64,000 bases of DNA, taken from the NCBI GenBank assembly GCA_039545275.1, contig BCHS01000008.1, positions 1 to 64,000 of the forward strand. The letters run 5' to 3'. Within the stretch, counting starts at the first letter, position 1. Each line of letters opens with the position of its first letter. A model generated the notes under the pieces. That model saw nothing but the letters and a program-made list of their open reading frames with translations, did no database searches and was not told the DNA's origin. The stretch comes from Pseudomicrostroma phylloplanum. Taxonomy: Eukaryota; Basidiomycota; Exobasidiomycetes; Microstromatales. The position numbers were made by a program, and so were the translations under genes. Positions 53,685 to 64,000 of the stretch are shown one piece after another.

Positions 53685-55028
53685 TTAGGCGTATGCGATC
53701 AGGGCGACGATCATTCTGGCAGGGGCAGAGGGGGGAGCATGGTAGATCATAAGGTGTGAGTCAGTACAGGCTACCTCGGCGACACTTCTCTGCTCGGCTG
53801 CAGTACCCACCTATACAGGTAGTAGAAGAAGCTCAGCAGGTAGAAACCCAGCTTGAAGAAGCATTCCTTCTTGTGCCCGCTGAGCGTACGGAAGATTTCT
53901 GTCGCATCGAGTAGATGGTTCTTGTTCATCACTCTAGAAGAGGGGCGAGTGCAGGTAGTGCAGGTGTCAGTGATCGAGCTGTCCTCAGCTTTCTTCCGTT
54001 GCTCGGGTACGTACTTATTGACGTTGTACGCCACTAGCGGTGTATTGAGCAGGAAGGCCACCCATTGTCCGGTGAGGAGGAACAGCGTGGTGAGGACGGC
54101 GTGGGCGATGTATTCGGGGAGGGTGAACTGAAAGAGAAAGGAAGTGAGGAGAGTCAGCATGGCGAGTTCCAACAGAAAATCGAGCTATCCGAACCAAGAG
54201 CTCGACTGCCCATCGACAGCGACGATAGCAGCCATCTGAGCTCTGGCCACTCCCGCTATCTCCACATATTCTTCTCCAAGCTAGGCTAGGCTTAGTGGCA
54301 GCGGTGGGGAGCTACCCAAAAGCTCTGCCGACTGTTTTGTACTCTGACTTCTCCATGACCGCTGCATTGATTCTCACCTGGTTGAGCTTGTTGCATAGGT
54401 CGATGGGGTTGATGTAGTCGCATTCGAGATCGGAGAACATGATGATCTGGAGAGGGTAGAAGGAATGGTGTGAGCATTGGGGTCATCTGGCAGCTTAGCT
54501 CTGCAAGCATACATGGTCAGACCCTTCTGCTTGTACTCACGTAGAAGACCATAGTAAACAAGAGCGCGGCTGCCACCAGCACGGCAAAGAGGAAGAGCCA
54601 GCCTGTGGAGGTAGACAAGAGGAAGAGCGGAGTGTCAGCTAGCCGCCTCAAGCTTTGAGGATATGGCTGCTCTGGAGGCATTTGTGTTCTGGCAGAGACC
54701 ACCCTGGCTTCCATGTGAGCTCTGAAGATCTCAACAAGACCGACTGTATGCCCCAGATATGACGTTGCCAGACACCGCGAGGTCCGCCTGGCTGTGTCTC
54801 TGCTGGCTGAGCACCCGCGCTGGAGATACTGCTTGTGTAGCACTTTGAATCGCGATGACTGCCTTCGATCACTGTCGAGGATACCTGCTCCTCCCACTAT
54901 CTGCTTGCCACGATCCTGCTTGCGATATTGCCATCTTCTCAAGTCTCTGGCCTCTCCGCGATGCTGCCTCTTCCGCCTGATTCACGCGCCGTGGTGCCGT
55001 GTCCTGTTCACGCACCTTCGCCTGGCAT
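53685..55028 (-). CDS. ERV14: COPII cargo receptor ERV14 (cornichon)
   Basis: Six exons: 55028-55016, 54602-54541, 54446-54378, 54127-54015, 53933-53811 and 53715-53685; 136 residues, normal family length. Exon 1 has only 13 coding bases and exon 6 only 31. The splices build [94 protein letters not shown] and FYYLYRMIVALIAYA. If the last donor is not used, the frame runs on to a non-family tail ending near 53771, so the short last exon is preferred. ERV14 loads membrane cargo into COPII vesicles at the ER. The first intron is unusually long (413 bp). Confidence 0.92.
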
Positions 55029-55534
55029 CTTGAGATATTCGTGAGAGGGGGAGGTAAGAAGCTAGATCTTATAGAGCTCTGGTATGTCGCAAGTACGATC
55101 TGCGAGAGGTGATGCCCTTGTACAAGTGCTGAGGGCTAGGGTATCGATGGTGTTAATCGAGTAGGAGTTGTTCCCAGGAAGGATTGGGTAGGTGCGTCGG
55201 TCGAGGGAGCAGATAGGCGGCACACGCGGCTCCGCTCCTCGGGCCAGTGGGCGGGTGGGTGGGTGGGTGAGTGGAAGGAAGCTGCTCCTCCGCTCCGCTC
55301 TTCCCTTCCGCGCGCGCTGGGCCACAGAGGTGGGTGGTGGCTTCCCTGCCTGCCTCCAGCCTGGCCTGCCTGCCTCGCCTCGCCCCTCCGCCTGCTTCGC
55401 CCGAACCCAGGAGCGGAGGCGGGCGGGCGGGTCGGCGGGCAGCCAAGGCGGGCCTTCTCGTCGCCCTTCGTCCATCACCGCCAACGTCCATACCACCACC
55501 ACCACTCATACCCCCTCGTATACAGCACATCACA
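55029..55534. promoter_or_regulatory. Divergent promoter of ERV14 and OSCP
   Basis: 506-bp head-to-head spacer with a GGGT repeat at about 55249-55270, C-rich CCTGCCTG runs near 55345-55380, and GCGGGCGGGCGGG near 55420. It is very G/C-skewed and G-quadruplex-prone. Confidence 0.5.
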
Positions 55535-56564
55535 ATGGTCGCACGCATGTTCTCAAAGGCACTCCAGCAGGTACGTATTTCCACTGCAGATTACATCGGA
55601 AATGGCATCGCAAGGCTCGTCTGCCTGTGGAGAGATACTTGTTGGTGGGAGGCAGGCAAGCATGGCTCGGCAAGAAGCTGACTTCCCTTCAATCAACATG
55701 TTCACTCACCACCACCCCTGCAGTCCACTCGAGGCTATGCTTCTCAGGCTGCTGTCAAGCCCCCTATCCTCCTCAACGGTCTGCCAGGTGAGTAGAGGGC
55801 AGAAGCGCATGGTCTGGGCCTCCGGGCGTGCATCAGACCTTCCGAGTCACTGACCTCTCCGCTCTGCCTCACATCGCCTCCTCCTCTACTCCTCCTCCGT
55901 CTCCAGGCAAGTACGCATCGTCTGCCTACGTCGCCGCCCTGGGCAAGAGCGAGAAGACCCTCCAGGCCGTAGAGAAGGACCTGCAGGCCGTGCAGGCCAA
56001 CCTGGGCCCCAATGCAAAGGACGCCGCCAAGCTGCAGACGTTCATCTCCAACCCCACTCTCTCCAACAAGGACAAGGTCGCCGGACTGGAGCAGCTCATC
56101 GGCTCAAAGTCGGACACCATCACCCGAAACTTGTTCGAGGTGCTGGCCGAGAATGGAAGGTTGGGAGATGCTGAAAAGGTCGTAGAGGAGTTCTTTAGGC
56201 TCATGGCCGCTCACAGGGGAGAGGTAGAGGTCACCATCACTAGCGCCGCTGTGAGTACAATGCGACGGAGAGCAGGAGGGAAGCCCAGTCCCAGCATGCA
56301 TGCGTGTATTTGCTGACAGAAATTGACACCCCTCACGTTCCCGCTTCGCAGCCCCTCGACAAGTCTCACTCCCAGCGACTGGAGTCTGCCCTCTCCTCTT
56401 CGGGCGTAGCCAAGGCCTCTGGTGGCCAGAAGATCAAGTTCAACCACAAGGTCAACCCTTCGATTCAGGGTGGTCTCGTCGTAGACTTTGGTGACCGATC
56501 CGTGGACCTGTCCGTTGCTGGAAAGGTCAGGAGGCTGAATGCCCTCCTCCAGGAGAGCGTTTAA
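55535..56564 (+). CDS. ATP5: ATP synthase subunit 5 (OSCP)
   Basis: Four exons: 55535-55570, 55724-55787, 55907-56250 and 56352-56564; 218 residues. The N-terminus MVARMFSKALQQSTRGYASQ is a mitochondrial presequence. Then PPILLNGLPGKYASSAYVAAL, the helical LFEVLAENGRL and VVEEFFRLM segments, and the C-terminal beta/alpha part, HKVNPSIQGGLVVDFGDRSVDLSV, are canonical OSCP. The protein joins the peripheral stalk to the F1 head of ATP synthase at the matrix side of the inner membrane. The first two exons are 36 and 64 bp, which places two introns inside the presequence region. Confidence 0.95.
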
Positions 56565-57049
56565 GACGCAAGGCAGCTGTAGCGGAGAGGGAGAAGGAGT
56601 GAGCGATCGGAGGAGGTTCAGCGAGTCCATGAACGTCGATGTGATATGGGCTTGTGGAATACACTCTCGTTGTAGATTGAGGAGCGTCGGCTTCGCGGAA
56701 TAAAAGAAACCCAGTATCATCCCGAAACGCGTGCATGATGGTGGGGCAGAGAAGGATTTGAGCCATGATCACTGTTCGGTAGCCCGAGCGTCGCCCAACC
56801 AGACTGTGTGTGTCTGTCTGATATCCTGAGCCGGGAAACTCGTGAGCCTCTCGTCCGTCTGCCCGCGATGCTCGAGCTCTGAGCCTTGTCTTCCTTCCTT
56901 CCGCAACATCTAGCTAGTGCAAGTGCTCAGGCTCAAGACTCTGTACCCAGCCCTTTCTTCCTGCCTGCGTGGACTAGCCGCCGGAGCTAGAGAAGTGATG
57001 GCAAGCAGTCGCAAGGAGGCGTAGCGCAGCAAGACTGAATCAGAGCAGG
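56565..57049. other. Intergenic: OSCP 3' end / AlkB-like promoter
   Basis: 485 bp between tandem genes. No repeat, RNA gene or additional coding segment is recognised. Confidence 0.45.
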
Positions 57050-58492
57050 ATGAAGCGAGGCAGGACTGCTTCCGACGAAGGACGTAGCGGAGATTATGAA
57101 TGGAGAGATGATGAGGATGGAGCTGGGCGTTCCAGCGAGATGCCCCTTCGACGAGGATCGGCGACACCAAGTACAGCTCCCTGCGATCTATCCAGCGGTG
57201 CACACGTTAGCACGGAGCGCTCAACCGAGCACGCGGAGCAAGCTAGCCCTGCCACGTCCGCAGGCGATCAGGAGGTCCAGCGCGAGGCTGGGCCATCTAC
57301 CTCTCGCTCTCGCTCCCCCTCCTCCTCGACCTCGACCTCGAGTCGCGATTCACTCTTCTCCTCCAGGGCTGCATCGCCAGCACCATCACCTGCGCATGCA
57401 ACGTCGAGTTCGCCTTCGACAGCAGCTCCCCTCTACAGTCGCGCCTCCCCTCCCATCCCCGGGATGTACTTCTTCCCCTCTCTCCTCAGCGCGGAGCTCG
57501 AGAGGAGGCTGCTGGGTGCAATCGGGAGGGAGGGGTACTTTTCCCCGTCGGCTTCGGGGTTCGGGCAGTCGGAAAGTGCAGAAGGCGAAAGCGAAGCAGC
57601 AGGAGCAGGACGGGGAGCAGCAGCAAGGGAAGAAAGGAACCAAGCCATGCTCTTTGGTCGGGCACGACCCCTCCGCGTCGCGGATGGGCAAGAGGAAGAC
57701 CGGTGGAGCACGGGATTGCCTGCTTGGGCGGACGAGCTGGTTGCTGCGCTGAGCGAACTGTTGAGGGAGCGGGCCCGGGCCTCGGCTGAGGGCGAGTCAG
57801 GGACCGATGGCGGGGGCACAATGGGGGCATCTCAAGCTCTTCCGCAAGAAGTATGGGAGATGCTCTTCCCTGAATCGTGCTCCTCATCAAAGCTCCCCTC
57901 CCCCTCCAAGCTCCCCACCCGCCAGCGCCCGCGACCGCAACCGCAAAGCAGGCAACTGATCCTCAACCGGTATCACCCCCCACAAGGTCTCTCCTCGCAC
58001 GTGGACCTCCCACATCGCTTTGCAGACGGGATCTTGCTCTGCTCGCTCAAGGCGGGGATAGGGATGCGCTTTCGACCTGCGCCTCTTGAGCACTACCCCT
58101 GCCCTAAAGTTCCTCCTGGAGCGGAGGAAGTAGGCACGAGCACACTTCAAGAGGGACCTGAGGACCGTCCGCACACACACCACTTGTACCTCCCTCCGCG
58201 CTCCGTGCTCGTGTTGAGCGGGGAGGCTCGATGGACCTGGGAGCACGGGATTGAGGAGAGTTGGGGGGATTGGGTTGAGGGCGACCCCGAGGGCGAGGGC
58301 GAGAGTGAGGGTAAGGGTGAGGGTGAGGGCGAGAATCAGGGGACTGCACGAAGAGGAGGTGGAGAAGGCGAGAAGGTGGAGAAGAAGGAGAAGGAGGGGA
58401 AGGAGGGGAGAGCGACCTTCGTTCCTCGGATGGAGCGCCAGTCGATTACGATTCGGTTCCTGAAGGAGGGGGCGGATTGTGTGGGCGGGTGA
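57050..58492 (+). CDS. AlkB-family 2-oxoglutarate/Fe(II) dioxygenase
   Basis: Intronless, 480 residues. The first 120 residues are Ser/Glu/Arg-rich and disordered. The AlkB core begins at YFFPSLLSAELERRLL. The double-stranded beta-helix shows LNRYHPPQGLSSHVDLPHRFADGILLCSL with the HxD iron ligands, MRFR, LYLPPRSVLVLSGEARWTWEHGI with the distal His, and the Arg in ITIRFL that holds 2-oxoglutarate. This pattern is close to the ALKBH6/8 type, acting on nucleic acids or proteins by oxidative demethylation; the substrate is not predictable. A Glu/Gly repeat (DNA 58289-58334) is inserted before the last strand. The start may lie upstream or downstream among in-frame Met codons, since the N-terminus is unconserved. 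Confidence 0.82.
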   Translation: MKRGRTASDEGRSGDYEWRDDEDGAGRSSEMPLRRGSATPSTAPCDLSSGAHVSTERSTEHAEQASPATSAGDQEVQREAGPSTSRSRSPSSSTSTSSRDSLFSSRAASPAPSPAHATSSSPSTAAPLYSRASPPIPGMYFFPSLLSAELERRLLGAIGREGYFSPSASGFGQSESAEGESEAAGAGRGAAAREERNQAMLFGRARPLRVADGQEEDRWSTGLPAWADELVAALSELLRERARASAEGESGTDGGGTMGASQALPQEVWEMLFPESCSSSKLPSPSKLPTRQRPRPQPQSRQLILNRYHPPQGLSSHVDLPHRFADGILLCSLKAGIGMRFRPAPLEHYPCPKVPPGAEEVGTSTLQEGPEDRPHTHHLYLPPRSVLVLSGEARWTWEHGIEESWGDWVEGDPEGEGESEGKGEGEGENQGTARRGGGEGEKVEKKEKEGKEGRATFVPRMERQSITIRFLKEGADCVGG

Positions 58493-58672
58493 GCAAGGGA
58501 CGTGAATACTGAGAATGGTGTCCGATCTGTCGCGGTCCAAACGGCGTTGTATTCGTTGCATTATCATTGCTCTTTGTCTGCACCATGACCAGAATTATAC
58601 CCAGGGGCAGCTCGTGTATCACCAAACCTGTCGCTCACCCGCCCTCGCTCCCGCTCACGCTCACGCTGGGGC

Positions 58673-59776
58673 TCACTTCTTCCACAATCCCATCAACTCC
58701 CTCCTAACTCCTTCCTCCCTCCTCTTACTCTCCAAATCCTCTCCGCTGCGTACATAACCCAGTATATCCTTCGTCTTTCCAAAGTAGACCTCCAGTAGCT
58801 GGGCGCGCATCTTGCCTTCGGCGTCCTCGATCAGTCGACCGATGTTGGCGATGTGCGAGGGAGAATAAGGAGAGGAGGCACTGCCTGGAGTAGAGGATGA
58901 GGAGGACGTCGGGGGTAGGAGAGGAGCTTCGTTGGCTGATTGGCGCGTGAGGGAGCCAGAGAGAGACACGTTCCCCAGGGTGGGCTTGCCGTCTGCGCTG
59001 GCTGATGAAGAGGCGGCGGTACTAGATCCCTCTTGCCGACCAAGGGAGAGCATGACGGTGCTGGTCAGCTTGTACGAGGCGCTTCGCCCTGCGCGGTCTG
59101 GCGCGGCCTCGAAGACGTGCAGCGAGTCCCACAGACCGATGGTGCCAGACTTCTTTGGATCGGAGGAAGTGGTGGGGTCGATGTCTGGGCAGGGGGAAAA
59201 GGAGGACAGTGGAAGAACGCGCAAGGTCAGGGCATTGGAACACTGTGAATGCTGGCGGTTTCTCCGACTTTCTCACCTTTCTTGAAGAGGACTACGCCAG
59301 CAAAGGCCCCGTCGTCGAGGTCCCAGAGGTATACGGACGACAAGGCGGTATCGTAGTAGCTGTGGTACGATGGGGTCAGATTCATCAGCTCTGTCAATAT
59401 TTGGAAGTTCACTCATTCCCTCGCACTCCTCCACCACTCACAGCTGTCGGTAAGTCTCCATTGCACCTCCCATGCGAATCTCCAAGTCCCTCAATCCCTT
59501 GCTAGGCTTCGTCCCATCCTCCAACGGAGGGTCATACTCTCCACTCCATGGACTCCTCCACGAGTCTCCATCCCTATTGTAATCGCAGGCAAGATACTCC
59601 CTCCCTGCTCCCTGGGTGGACTTGTCGATCTTGACTCGCAGGGGCTGGTCTACAGAGGAGTAGAGGTCGTCTGCGAGGGCTGGGAAGAGGGAGACTAGGG
59701 TGTCGAGGTTCTGGGAGATGGAGTTGGGGGGCAGACGCCGGAGGAGGTCCAGGGAGAGGGACAGTGGGTCTGACAT
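58673..59776 (-). CDS. CAP2: F-actin capping protein beta subunit
   Basis: Three exons: 59776-59442, 59359-59277 and 59184-58673; 309 residues. The N-terminus SLDLLRRLPPNSISQNLDTLVSLFP, then LACDYNRDGDSWRSPWS, the junction-restored [41 protein letters not shown] and YKLTSTVMLSL are diagnostic for CapZ-beta. The beta-tentacle region near the C-terminus (EGKMRAQLLEVYFGKTKDILGYVR) is intact. A Ser/Ala/Pro-rich insert (about 205-255) makes it longer than yeast Cap2. With the alpha subunit it caps filament barbed ends in actin patches. Confidence 0.94.
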
Positions 59777-60117
59777 CGTGGGAAGATGTGCGGTAGACTG
59801 ACTGCGGTACGAATGCGGGGGGAGCTGCAGGAGGTGGAAGCAACGAGGATGGTCGTGATGGTCTTGGGCAAAGATGAGTGCGTTGCTGGTAGACAGTAAC
59901 AGCATTGCTTGCTTCCTCTACGCTTCCCCAGTTGGTGCGCCTCGCACTGGCCAGACACACAGACACGCATCGTCACACTGGCGGCGGCGGCGCTTCCTCC
60001 CGTTCCGGCATCCCGACTTGCCACTTTCTCTCCTTCCGTGTCTGTGCAGTGCAGCCTTCCATTCATTCCATCCGTCGTCACCACCACCAGCACCATCATC
60101 AACTCCATCGCCTCATC
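59777..60117. promoter_or_regulatory. Divergent promoter of CAP2 and the RBM42-like gene
   Basis: 341-bp head-to-head spacer with a CACACAGACACG run near 59957 and CACCACCAGCACC near 60080. No specific regulatory site is claimed. Confidence 0.45.
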
Positions 60118-61069
60118 ATGTCTGCTCCCTACGGCGGTCATCAGGCCGCTGCGTCATCTTCGACGTCTACAGATCCCTATGCGCCCTTCTAGTGAGTAGC
60201 ACCGCCCGCCGAATATGAGCGCAGTCCTCAAGTCGCATTGTCTCGATGCTAACCCATACCCCATCTGCCTCCTGACTCTTTGCAGCTACTGGGACCCCGC
60301 AGCCAACAACTGGGCATTCGACTACAACGGCTACTATACCCACTGTGGATACCCCCAACAGGGAGGTTCCGTCGGCGCAGCAGCAGCAGCAGCAGTAGCC
60401 CCTGCAAGCGCCGCTCCCTACCCTGCGTCCTCCTCCGCGTCAACCTTCCAGCCCGTAGCGACCGCCACGCCCGCCTACAACCCCACTGCCGACCCTTCTT
60501 CCTCTTCTACCGGCCCCATCCGGGCTAAGAAACCCACCGCCTCTGCCGGGCCGAAGGACGCCTCTGGCAACCCTCTCTCCGGCACGCTCAAGCGCGGCGA
60601 GAAGCGCAAGACGGTCCTCAAGTCCGGTCCCGAGGGGGCGTACGAGGACCCCACTCTCCTCGAGTGGAATCCAGCCCACAAGCGCCTCTTCGTCGGCGAT
60701 CTAGGCAACGACGTGAATGACGCCATCCTCTCTCGCGCCTTCCAGAAATGGCCCTCCTTTTCCAAAGCCAAAGTCGTGCGGCGCAAGCACGATGAGAAGT
60801 CTAGAGGGTACGGCTTTGTCTCTTTTGCCGACCCGGAAGACTACCTCAAAGCCTGGAAGGAGATGGAGGGAAAGTACATCGGTAGTAGACCTTGTCGACT
60901 CAAGGCGGCGGAGAGTAGTGTAGAGGCAAAGGAGATTGGGTATAGGCAGGATAAGATCTTGGCGAATAATGTGAAACATCAGGAGTGGAAGATGAAGCAT
61001 AAGATGGGTGGGGCGATTGGAGGGCAGTTGAGGAGACATGGAGTGGGAAAGGCGTGGGGAAGCAAGTAG
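60118..61069 (+). CDS. RBM42-type RRM RNA-binding protein
   Basis: Exons 60118-60191 and 60286-61069 (94-bp intron), 285 residues. The N-terminus has YYWDPAANNWAFDYNGYY and an Ala/Pro-rich low-complexity region. The single C-terminal RRM reads DPTLLEWNPAHKRLFVGDLGNDV, FQKWPSFSKAKVVRRK, SRGYGFVSFADPEDYLKAWKEM and YIGSRPCRLK, matching RBM42 closely, including the lead-in before RNP2. It ends with a basic helix and GVGKAWGSK. RBM42 homologues associate with hnRNP K or the tri-snRNP in other species; the fungal role is not established. The splice joins inside the aromatic N-terminal motif. Confidence 0.88.
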
Positions 61070-61235
61070 GGGGCGTAGGACGTCGTCAATGCAAGCTATC
61101 AGAAGCATGTCATATCAAGGATTTTGCATGAGAAGATGGGGGTAGTAAATTGTTGGTTGCTTACATCTACTGAGCATGGTGGTACCTCCCTCTGTCCTCC
61201 CCTTCTCCCTCCCTCCCTGTCCTTCCCCTCCCACC

Positions 61236-64000
61236 TCAGCCACGCAGCTCCGCCTCCCAAACTCTAACAGTCATATCATCCCCGCACGACGCTAGCCTCC
61301 AACCAGCAAAAGCATCATAGCACCAGTCCAGCGCATTGATCTCGCAGTTAAGTCGGTGGCCCTCTGCACCACTGCCGCTACTTCGCTGTCTGACCGCCGC
61401 CGCTGTCGCTGCCGTGGAGCTGGACCTTGCGGGGCCGTGACGGGGAGCAGGACGGGAGAAGGGGTTGCCGCCTTCTTCTTCATCGTCGTCCTCTTCTTCG
61501 CTGTCTCCCCGGCTGCCTCTCCTCGCCGCTCTAACTCCCGCGCCCGCTCCCGAGGCAGAGCCAAGTACAGCGGCGCTCCTAGCTTTGGTATCCCAGAGGA
61601 CCACGCTCCCGTTATTGCATCCAATGGCCAGTGTCCGCTCATCAGGACAAAGTGCCAGTCGATTGTACAGCGAGTTGCCCAGCTGGGTAGGGTGGTAGAG
61701 GACTGTGGCTTCTTCCTCGTTGACGAAGGAGGTGGAGCTACCCGGAGAGGCGGCTAGAGAAGAGAGGGGTAGAGAGTAGATCCTCCCGTCCGTGGCTGCT
61801 GCGAAGATTTTTCCTCCGCCCTGGGTGAGACAGCTGATCCCGTGTGAGCGGGCATTCCATGCCTTGCCTACCGACAAGCTCAGATCACCGCTCTCATAGA
61901 GGGGCTTAATCTCAAGAGGGTCAGACGCTAGACCCGTCCCGCCGTTGGACGAGTCGTCCGGATTGGCACTGGCCGTCGAGGAGAGGACGAATGAGGGGTC
62001 GCCAGGTCGGGCCTTGCGGGGCTTGCGTGTCTTGCGCTTGGCCGAGGAAGCACTCGATGATGTGCTGGTGGAATTGGTCAGCCCGCTGAGGTCGGCAAAG
62101 GGGATGCGGTCCCCTGCAGCTCTGCTGCCGGCCTTTCTGGCCGTCTCTGATGCCCTTTGCTGGTGCTGTTGATGCTGCTCAGCTCCGCTGTCGACGGCAA
62201 ACCTCAGGTCCCACAACTTGATCGTCGCGTTCGCACAGCCGGCAGTGAAGAGGGCGTGGGGGCGATGCGGGTGGTAGATGAGACTCGTCACGCCCTTGGC
62301 CGCCATATTGGATGTCGACCGGGCGCGGAAGCCAGTAGCGGTGAGCGCGGGCGATGGCGCATGGGCAGACCACAGGGAGAGCAGAGGTGAGGTCGGCTCG
62401 AGCTTGGCGTCGTCGTCGGCTACTGTGCCACCGGTGGAGATGACAGACTCTTTCTGCGCCATACGCAGATCGTAGACATGAATAGCACCGTCCCTCCCGC
62501 CGCTTGCGAGTAGATTACCACAAGAGTGCGGGTCCCATTCGATGGCCCTGGAGGTGCCTCTTGAGCCCACAAATGAGTGCACGCAGGACAAAGTAGACGT
62601 GTCCCAGATCTTCGTTGTGTAGTCTGACCCGCTGCTGGCCAGGTATGCGTCGTCGAACCTCCAGGAGACGGAGAAGAGACTGCCGATGGTTGCTTGCCAG
62701 GTAGGTCTGTCTGCCGGACCATCATGGGGCGAGCGGTAGGTCGACAATGTCTGGTCGCGAGAGGTGTCTAGGAGAGTGAGCACTCCTTCGTTGTCTCCGA
62801 CTGCTAGCCATTGCCGAGATGAAGTGTAAGAGCGCGATGAGTACGAATAGGCGCAGGCAAGAGGTTGGTTGAGTGTTTCCCCGCCATTGGCCAAGGACGG
62901 CAGAGTGTAGATGGAGTGATCCGGGTGGGAGCGATAGGTCTGGTATGCAGAGACGTGAGATACTGGGAAAGGGAGAGTAGAGTCGACGTCAGCAACACGA
63001 ACAGCTTCGCAAGAGCCTCTCGCAACCACACTCACCTCGATTGCGTAGGGCATTCATCGCACTCATTCCCCTCCCAGCTCCGCCTCCTGCCCCGCATCGC
63101 AGCGTGGCCATTGCACTCGCAAGGTCGGCACCAGTCTGACTAGCCCTCATGGCCATTGGCACTGGCTTACGAGGGGAGGGCGTGGCCTCCCAGTCTACTC
63201 CAGATGTCCGTTGTTGGTGCCGCGTCCGCGAGGGCTGTGAGCTTGGTAGACCTGCCCGACGAGCTGCCGAACCGAGTGATGGCGATGTAGGCCCTCTCCG
63301 AGCCATCGAGCGAGGCGCAGGGGTGGCCAACGACATCAACTCTTCATCGTCTGATGCTCCCCAGTCGAACCACCTTCTGTCTCCCATCTGCCCTGCGTCC
63401 TCATCATCATCGTCAGACGAGTCATCCCAGTGCCCCGCGCCCTCCCCTTCAAGCATCATCCGATCCCTCCGCCCGCGCCGAGTGCTACTAGGCGACTCTG
63501 GTATGCTTTCCTCCGGCCTCCTCTGCCGCTTCACTCCTCTGCGCGCCGAGGTATGACTCGAAGGACTGGAGGACGTGAGGGAGGCATAGTATCCTCTAGT
63601 GGAGGAGGGAGTGCACGAGGTGCCCTGCGCATCTCGACGTTGTGGTCTTGGATGGAAGAAGGCAGAGGCACGTGAGGGAGTCACGTTGCCTTTGACGATC
63701 AGCTGCTGCTTTCTCCGCGAGGAAGAAGGAGAGGAGGCTGGCAAGGGAATAGTCGAGCGGGCAGGCGGGCCTGTTGGCTTGTGAGGGGAACGAAGGTGAA
63801 GTGTCCGAGACGATGTCGGTGTAGGCTGAAGAGGCGGAAGAGGTGGAGACGAGGGAGGGGTATACACTCCCTGTGCAGCAGCATACGAAGAAGAGGAAGG
63901 AGGCGGCGTCCGTAGCAGGGCTTCGAAAGAGGATGCTGGGTGGGGTGGCGGGGAGGAAGAGAAGGAGTTGGTGGGCAAGCGTGAGGATGACGACGAGGCC
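61236..64000 (-). CDS. CDT2: CDT2-like CRL4 substrate receptor, 5' partial
   Basis: Exon >64000-63036 and exon 62962-61236 (73-bp intron); at least 897 residues are inside the window and the start codon lies beyond base 64,000. The reading frame is open to the edge; the TTG near 63978 is not a convincing start. The N-terminal 320 or more residues are Ser/Pro/Arg-rich and disordered. The WD40 propeller follows: WLAVGDNEGVLTLLDTS, YLASSGSDYTTKIWDTS, NLLASGGRDGAIHVYDLR and ALFTAGCANATIKLWDLR, where the two WDLR/YDLR motifs are DDB1-docking type. Later blades end in VVLWDTK and RVWEAE. CDT2 recruits PCNA-bound CDT1 and similar proteins to CRL4 for ubiquitylation; another DWD-type receptor is possible. 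Confidence 0.75.

Noticed and set aside
53771..53811. ERV14 C-terminus WVLQPSREVSPR by read-through
   Set aside because: A GTGGGT donor, branch-like TACTGAC and CCTGCCAG acceptor give RMIVALIAYA, the normal cornichon ending.
1..64000. CRISPR arrays, insertion sequences, retrotransposons, rRNA or tRNA genes
   Set aside because: No spaced direct repeats, transposase or reverse-transcriptase motifs, or convincing tRNA A/B-box pairs were seen by eye; a tRNAscan or repeat search could still find small elements.

Overview
This window is nuclear DNA from a GC-rich basidiomycete fungus, probably from Ustilaginomycotina. The evidence is coatomer, nucleoporin, CRL4 and PP4 subunits, short spliceosomal introns (mostly 50-110 bp, with GTGAGT or GTAAGT donors), a Zn2Cys6 regulator and tightly packed genes. 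The class and species are inference. Gene models were built by hand from GT-AG junctions that restore family motifs, and every multi-exon model closes in frame. There is no sign of bacterial, viral, transposon or CRISPR sequence.

Layout. Bases 1-10,800 are the least conventional part: a kinase-like protein with a possible upstream nuclease-like motif, a leucine-rich-repeat protein, and two tandem paralogous HNH-nuclease-like genes. Bases 11,100-26,900 are mostly housekeeping: PPP4R2, a secreted GH18 chitinase-like enzyme, COPB2, the ribosomal GTPase NOG1, an unrecognised 696-residue protein, the DNA glycosylase OGG1 and the splicing factor BUD31.

Bases 27,300-42,400 form a coherent accessory block: an MFS sugar transporter, an SMP-30/gluconolactonase-like enzyme, two short-chain dehydrogenases, a D-2-hydroxyacid dehydrogenase, a zinc polyol/idonate-type dehydrogenase and a large Zn2Cys6 transcription factor. 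The six transporter and enzyme genes form three head-to-head pairs, so three divergent intergenic regions could co-regulate the set. Those regions hold repeated CCCCGC boxes, TTTC(C/G)GAAA words and a phased triple CCGAAA array. The set is best read as a candidate catabolic cluster for a sugar acid, aldonate or ketogluconate; the substrate cannot be named from sequence.

Bases 42,400-64,000 return to core genes: FG nucleoporin NUP42, Golgi YIP1, ribosome-assembly AAA ATPase RIX7, mitochondrial IND1 (here without its usual CxxC), a secreted Thr-rich protein, cargo receptor ERV14, ATP synthase OSCP, an AlkB-type dioxygenase, actin-capping CAP2, an RBM42-type RNA-binding protein, and CDT2, whose 5' end lies beyond the window.
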